From assembly GCA_946482615.1 (NCBI GenBank), contig CAMLSF010000141.1, positions 1 through 9,374 on the forward strand: a stretch of 9,374 nucleotides of DNA. The letters run 5' to 3'. Source of the DNA: an uncultured Chromatiaceae bacterium. GTDB lineage: Bacteria; Pseudomonadota; Gammaproteobacteria; Enterobacterales; Alteromonadaceae. The position numbers and the translations under genes were made by a program. A model generated the notes under the pieces. It was not told the DNA's origin. It saw nothing but the letters and a program-made list of their open reading frames with translations, and searched no databases. This document shows, piece by piece, positions 6,637-9,374 of this stretch (its first letter is position 1; every line of letters starts with the position of its first letter).

Positions 6637-7995
6637 ATGGGTCAGAGGTAATAAAATGCGTATCAACAAACCGCCGCTTTCAGGCAGGCAAGCGCTGATG
6701 CTGCCCTGATGTTGCCGTATGGCAGAGGCTGCTATCGCTAAACCCAGACCAGTGCCATTCTGGTGTTCACGCACTTTGGATACCCGGTAAAAAGGCGCAA
6801 AAATTTGCGACAAAGTATCAGGTGGAACTCCGGGGCCCTGATCAAGGATCTGCAGCTCCAACTGCTGATCCTGTTGTTTTAATGTGCATAAAATCAGGCT
6901 TTTTTCAGGGCTGTATTTAATAGCGTTGCGCAGCACATTTTCAATAGCACGGCCCAATAAACGTTGGTCTGCAGCCAGCCAACACTGTTCAGGTGCATTC
7001 AACTGCACCTGTTGTTGTTTGGCATCGGCTTCCAGTTGATTCAGTTCTATAATAGCGCTGAGTAATTCAGTTAAGTCCAGTTGCTGTTTTTCCAGCGGGT
7101 ATTGACCTGCATCCAATCGGCTGAAGGTTAATAATTCATCCAGCAGTTGATCCAAAAGTTTCAACTCCATTTCAATACGTTGCAGTTGTGTGTTGTCGCC
7201 TTGTCGTTGTTGTAATGCCAGTGCAAGCTGTGAACGGGTTAGTGGGGAGCGCAATTCATGCGACACATCCCGCAATAAGCGCTGCTGATTATGGATCAGA
7301 TTTTCTATCTGGGCGGCCATGGTGTTAAAGCCCCGGCCTAAATCACCCAGTTCATCTTTACGGGCCGCCAGAGCTGTGACTCTGTTATCCAGCTCGCCCT
7401 GGGCAAATTTTAAATGGCTGCTGCTCAGCTCCCGCAAAGGGCGGGTGATCGACAAGGCCAGAATTAAGCTGGCAACAGCAGATACAGCCAGCAATAAGGT
7501 CAATAATGACCCCTCAGGTAGCGCATGCAACTGCCACCAGGCTTGTTCAGGCCGTTGTTTTAACTGAAATAACGCGACATTTTTGTCGGATATCAGCGTT
7601 AATACAGGCCCGGCTACAAAAGTATTTTTATGTACCAGTAAACGCGGACGATTCAGTTGCGACAATTCGGTCAGCCAATTTGGATCAAAGTTTGGCGGCA
7701 AGGCGTCCGGATTGAGCAGTTGATTACTGTCCACATCCACCATCAGCCAACGGCCTTTGTATTTACGTTCCAAATCCTGTTGTAAGGTGTTCAGGTTCGC
7801 AAAAGGCTGGAAGTGTTCTTTCAGATGCCTGAATTGTTCAGCCACAGGGTGAGGTAAACGCCTGATCTCGGTTTGCTCAGGCCAGCCTCTGGCCAACAAA
7901 ATAGCGCCAGCTACGGCTACAGACAACACCAGCCAAAACCATAAAAAGATGCGGCCAGCCAGATAATTGACCGGATTACAACGGGACCAGTTCAT
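6634..7995 (-). CDS. cpxA: Envelope-stress sensor histidine kinase CpxA
   Basis: A 453-residue inner-membrane kinase/phosphatase (E. coli 457) that senses misfolded periplasmic or inner-membrane proteins and phosphorylates CpxR. Membrane helices lie at about 15-35 and 162-184 with a periplasmic sensor between (36-161). HAMP covers about 183-235. The dimerisation/phosphoacceptor motif is VSHELRSPLTR with H246. The ATP-binding domain has the N box N353-x3-N357 (ENVLRNAIKYSP), G1 DQGPGVP (385-391), F box FAPFYRV (399-405) and G2 NGTGLGLA (413-420), so it looks catalytically complete. The ATG lies two bases after the cpxR stop, with GGAAGG about nine bases upstream inside cpxR. It is co-transcribed with cpxR before it and pldB after it. 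Confidence 0.95.
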   Translation of the reverse strand: MNWSRCNPVNYLAGRIFLWFWLVLSVAVAGAILLARGWPEQTEIRRLPHPVAEQFRHLKEHFQPFANLNTLQQDLERKYKGRWLMVDVDSNQLLNPDALPPNFDPNWLTELSQLNRPRLLVHKNTFVAGPVLTLISDKNVALFQLKQRPEQAWWQLHALPEGSLLTLLLAVSAVASLILALSITRPLRELSSSHLKFAQGELDNRVTALAARKDELGDLGRGFNTMAAQIENLIHNQQRLLRDVSHELRSPLTRSQLALALQQRQGDNTQLQRIEMELKLLDQLLDELLTFSRLDAGQYPLEKQQLDLTELLSAIIELNQLEADAKQQQVQLNAPEQCWLAADQRLLGRAIENVLRNAIKYSPEKSLILCTLKQQDQQLELQILDQGPGVPPDTLSQIFAPFYRVSKVREHQNGTGLGLAIAASAIRQHQGSISACLPESGGLLIRILLPLTH

Positions 7996-7997
7996 TA

Positions 7998-8690
7998 CTA
8001 TTCGCCTTCCAGCAATACATAACCTAAACCTCTTAAAGTCTGAATTTTTTCCCCCTCATCGTACTGGGCAATTTTTTTGCGGATGTTGCTGATATGCATA
8101 TCCAGACTGCGATCATAAAGCTGTAGTCTTTTGCCTAACGCCAACTGGCTTAAATCCTCTTTACTGACCACATCTCCGGCGTGACGCATCAAAAGTTCAA
8201 GAATTTGATATTCAGTGGCTGTCAGAACCAGTGCATTGTCCTGCACATAAATCTGCCGTTTGGCACTGTCCAACCTTAAGCTATTGATCTGCAGTGAACT
8301 TAATTGGGGTTGTTGCTGTTGTTGAATCAGCTCCACCCGGCGCAAAATTGCCTTGATCCGAGCCACCAGTTCCCGTGGGCTAAAAGGTTTTGCCAGATAG
8401 TCATCTGCACCTAATTCCAGCCCAACCACACGGTCTATTTCATCCCCCCGTGCTGTCAGCATCAGGACAGGACAATAACTATGCTGGCGCAGCTGCTTTA
8501 ATAAGGTCAGGCCATCTATACCGGGCAGCATGATATCCAGCAACACCAGTTGAAAGGCATTGGATTTGGCCAGTTCCAGGCCTTCAGGGCCCTGATGTAC
8601 TGCCCTGAATTGATAACCATCCAGTTGCAGATACTCTGCGACCAGTTGGGTCAGTGCTACATCGTCATCAATCATTAATATAGAAGTCAT
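7998..8690 (-). CDS. cpxR: Envelope-stress response regulator CpxR
   Basis: A 230-residue OmpR/PhoB-type transcription factor (E. coli 232). The receiver domain has acidic residues D8-D9, phosphoacceptor D52 (LLDIMLPG), T79 and K101 (KPF). The winged-helix DNA-binding domain (about 132-228) ends with DMHISNIRKKI and TLRGLGYVL, very close to the E. coli sequence, and includes the LGKRL motif. The two domains are joined by a glutamine-rich linker (QQQQQPQ). The frame continues to 8756, but the start is placed at ATG 8688-8690: MTSILMIDDD matches the family start, and GGAG lies five bases before it. First gene of cpxR-cpxA-pldB and divergent from cpxP. CpxR half-sites lie directly upstream, which implies positive autoregulation. 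Confidence 0.96.
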   Translation of the reverse strand: MTSILMIDDDVALTQLVAEYLQLDGYQFRAVHQGPEGLELAKSNAFQLVLLDIMLPGIDGLTLLKQLRQHSYCPVLMLTARGDEIDRVVGLELGADDYLAKPFSPRELVARIKAILRRVELIQQQQQPQLSSLQINSLRLDSAKRQIYVQDNALVLTATEYQILELLMRHAGDVVSKEDLSQLALGKRLQLYDRSLDMHISNIRKKIAQYDEGEKIQTLRGLGYVLLEGE

Positions 8691-8714
8691 TCTGGCTCCA
8701 GAGCGTTTTTTGCC

Positions 8715-8720
8715 AGTGTA
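8715..8720 (-). promoter_or_regulatory. Probable -10 of the cpxR-cpxA-pldB promoter
   Basis: The minus strand reads TACACT, four of six consensus bases and identical to the -10 proposed for trmL. The -35 position (about 8738-8743, TGCAAC) is poor, as expected for an activator-dependent promoter. With a start near 8708, the CpxR box at 8748-8763 would be centred near -47, a usual activating position. Confidence 0.45.
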
Positions 8721-8734
8721 AAAGACAGCGCAAA
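8718..8734 (+). promoter_or_regulatory. Possible degenerate CpxR box in opposite orientation
   Basis: GTAAA (8718-8722), seven bases, then GCAAA (8730-8734) on the plus strand. The second half-site has one mismatch. It overlaps the proposed cpxR -10, so it might serve repression or simply be chance. Confidence 0.3.
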
Positions 8735-8747
8735 CTTGTTGCAGTCC

Positions 8748-8763
8748 TTTACACAACCTTTAC
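8748..8763 (-). promoter_or_regulatory. CpxR box between cpxR and cpxP
   Basis: The minus strand reads GTAAA, six bases, GTAAA: two exact half-sites of the known CpxR consensus, GTAAA with a 4-8 base spacer. It lies in the divergent gap between cpxR and cpxP, both of which are CpxR targets in E. coli, so motif and context agree. Confidence 0.8.
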
Positions 8764-8769
8764 GTTGGC

Positions 8770-8784
8770 TTTGCGCTGCTTTGC
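8770..8784 (-). promoter_or_regulatory. Second, degenerate CpxR box on the cpxP side
   Basis: The minus strand reads GCAAA, five bases, GCAAA, each half one base from consensus. These halves continue the spacing of the perfect box: half-sites begin at 8748, 8759, 8770 and 8780. It lies upstream of or overlapping the cpxP promoter; the exact -35/-10 of cpxP could not be fixed (TAAGCT at 8796 and TATCAC at 8801 are both poor). Confidence 0.5.
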
Positions 8785-8848
8785 ATTCGGTGTCGTAAGC
8801 TATCACTGTCGCAATGAGAGCCAAACAAGGCAAATGAGGAAAGACACT

Positions 8849-9304
8849 ATGAAACATTCTACAGTGATTGCATTGGTATTCAGTAGTTTATTAGCTGCCA
8901 CCAGTATCAGCAGTTATGCAGGTTCTGAGCGTGATCATGAAGGCCACGGCCCGGCCGCTGGTTTTCATATGAAAGCTCTCAAAGGGCTGGATTTAACCGA
9001 TGCGCAAAAAGATCAGATTAAAACTCTGATGGAACAACACCGTGCCACTATGCCAAAGCGGGATGAACTAAAATCTGAAATGGATCAGTTAAAAGCTTTG
9101 GTGCAAGCTGATACTTTTGATGAAGCTGCAGTACGTGCTTTGTTAGAAGCCAAGCAAAAAGACAGGCTGGACCATGAAGTAGCCCGCGCGAAATTGCAGT
9201 TTGAGATCAACAAAGTGTTGACGGTGGAACAAAAAGCCAAGCTGGCAGAACGCCAGCAAAAATGGCATGAAAAGGCCAAAGCAAGAGCTGAAGCCAAGTC
9301 TTAA
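8849..9304 (+). CDS. cpxP: Periplasmic Cpx inhibitor/adaptor CpxP (Spy/CpxP family)
   Basis: A 151-residue periplasmic all-helical protein. In the family it binds CpxA to keep it quiet and delivers misfolded proteins to DegP. The signal peptide is residues 1-24 (likely cut SSYA|GS), followed by a short His-rich stretch (HEGHG, 30-34). Two LTxxQ signatures appear: LTDAQ (49-53) and LTVEQ (124-128). The C-terminus is rich in Lys, Ala and Glu. It is slightly shorter than E. coli CpxP (166) and could equally be called Spy-like, but its divergent position next to cpxR favours CpxP. The frame is open from 8765, but ATG 8849 begins at the signal peptide and has GAGGA eight bases upstream. Expression is probably CpxR-dependent. 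An intrinsic terminator follows 16 bases after the stop. Confidence 0.93.
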   Translation: MKHSTVIALVFSSLLAATSISSYAGSERDHEGHGPAAGFHMKALKGLDLTDAQKDQIKTLMEQHRATMPKRDELKSEMDQLKALVQADTFDEAAVRALLEAKQKDRLDHEVARAKLQFEINKVLTVEQKAKLAERQQKWHEKAKARAEAKS

Positions 9305-9320
9305 TTTTTGGTGGTAAAAC

Positions 9321-9356
9321 AACGGCAGTCTGGTGAAACAGGCTGCCGTTTTTTAT
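9321..9356 (+). terminator. Intrinsic terminator of cpxP
   Basis: AACGGCAG (9321-9328) pairs with CTGCCGTT (9343-9350). The stem is extended inward after one mismatch by CTG/CAG around the loop GTGAAA. A run of T residues (9349-9354) follows immediately. Confidence 0.9.
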
Positions 9357-9374
9357 TGATAAGGCCGTAGTTGC

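Noticed and set aside
8691..8756. N-terminal extension of CpxR by 22 residues
   Set aside because: It would translate the CpxR box and promoter; the receiver fold starts at MTSILMIDDD with its own GGAG site.
8765..8848. N-terminal extension of CpxP by 28 residues from a TTG
   Set aside because: It would precede a perfect signal peptide and cover operator DNA; ATG 8849 has GAGGA at good spacing.

Overview
The window looks like chromosomal DNA of a gammaproteobacterium, most likely of the Alteromonadales/Rheinheimera type. This rests on a complete cpxRA-cpxP envelope-stress module of the enteric/Shewanella kind, E. coli-like TrmL, FieF and PldB, very glutamine-rich proteins, and a large periplasmic-propeller GGDEF-EAL sensor of the sort common in aquatic gammaproteobacteria. 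Genus placement is inference. No phage, IS, CRISPR, tRNA or rRNA gene was seen.

Layout. Positions 1-200 are non-coding and hold an imperfect palindromic repeat element of about 120 bp (19-141), followed directly by a second, truncated copy of its left half (146-196). That copy ends a few bases from the stop codon of the first gene. Positions 201-4085 (minus) encode one 1294-residue sensor: signal peptide, about 12-14 propeller repeats, Y_Y_Y domain, membrane helix, PAS, degenerate GGDEF (GVDEF) and an intact EAL phosphodiesterase. trmL (4179-4646, minus) lies upstream of it on the same strand. fieF (4731-5663, plus) diverges from trmL across a short, overlapping promoter region. pldB (5619-6623, minus) converges on fieF and overlaps it by 45 bp. 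pldB is the last gene of a tight cpxR-cpxA-pldB operon (8690 to 5619, minus). cpxP (8849-9304, plus) diverges from cpxR and ends in a clear intrinsic terminator.

How the genes fit together. CpxA (sensor kinase), CpxR (regulator) and CpxP (periplasmic inhibitor/adaptor) form the Cpx envelope-stress circuit. The cpxR-cpxP gap carries an array of CpxR half-sites at roughly one-helical-turn spacing, which fits autoregulation of both transcripts. PldB, a lysophospholipase, is placed under the same promoter and appears translationally coupled to cpxA, suggesting that lysophospholipid clean-up belongs to this organism's envelope-stress output. In E. coli fieF sits next to cpxP. Here it is still close but lies at the far end of the operon, in convergent orientation.

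Nothing here is clearly a new class of system. The most interesting points are the phased CpxR-site array, pldB inside the cpx operon, loss of the cytoplasmic zinc-site ligands in FieF, the GVDEF-EAL sensor with its huge sensory region, and the palindromic repeat pair abutting that gene.
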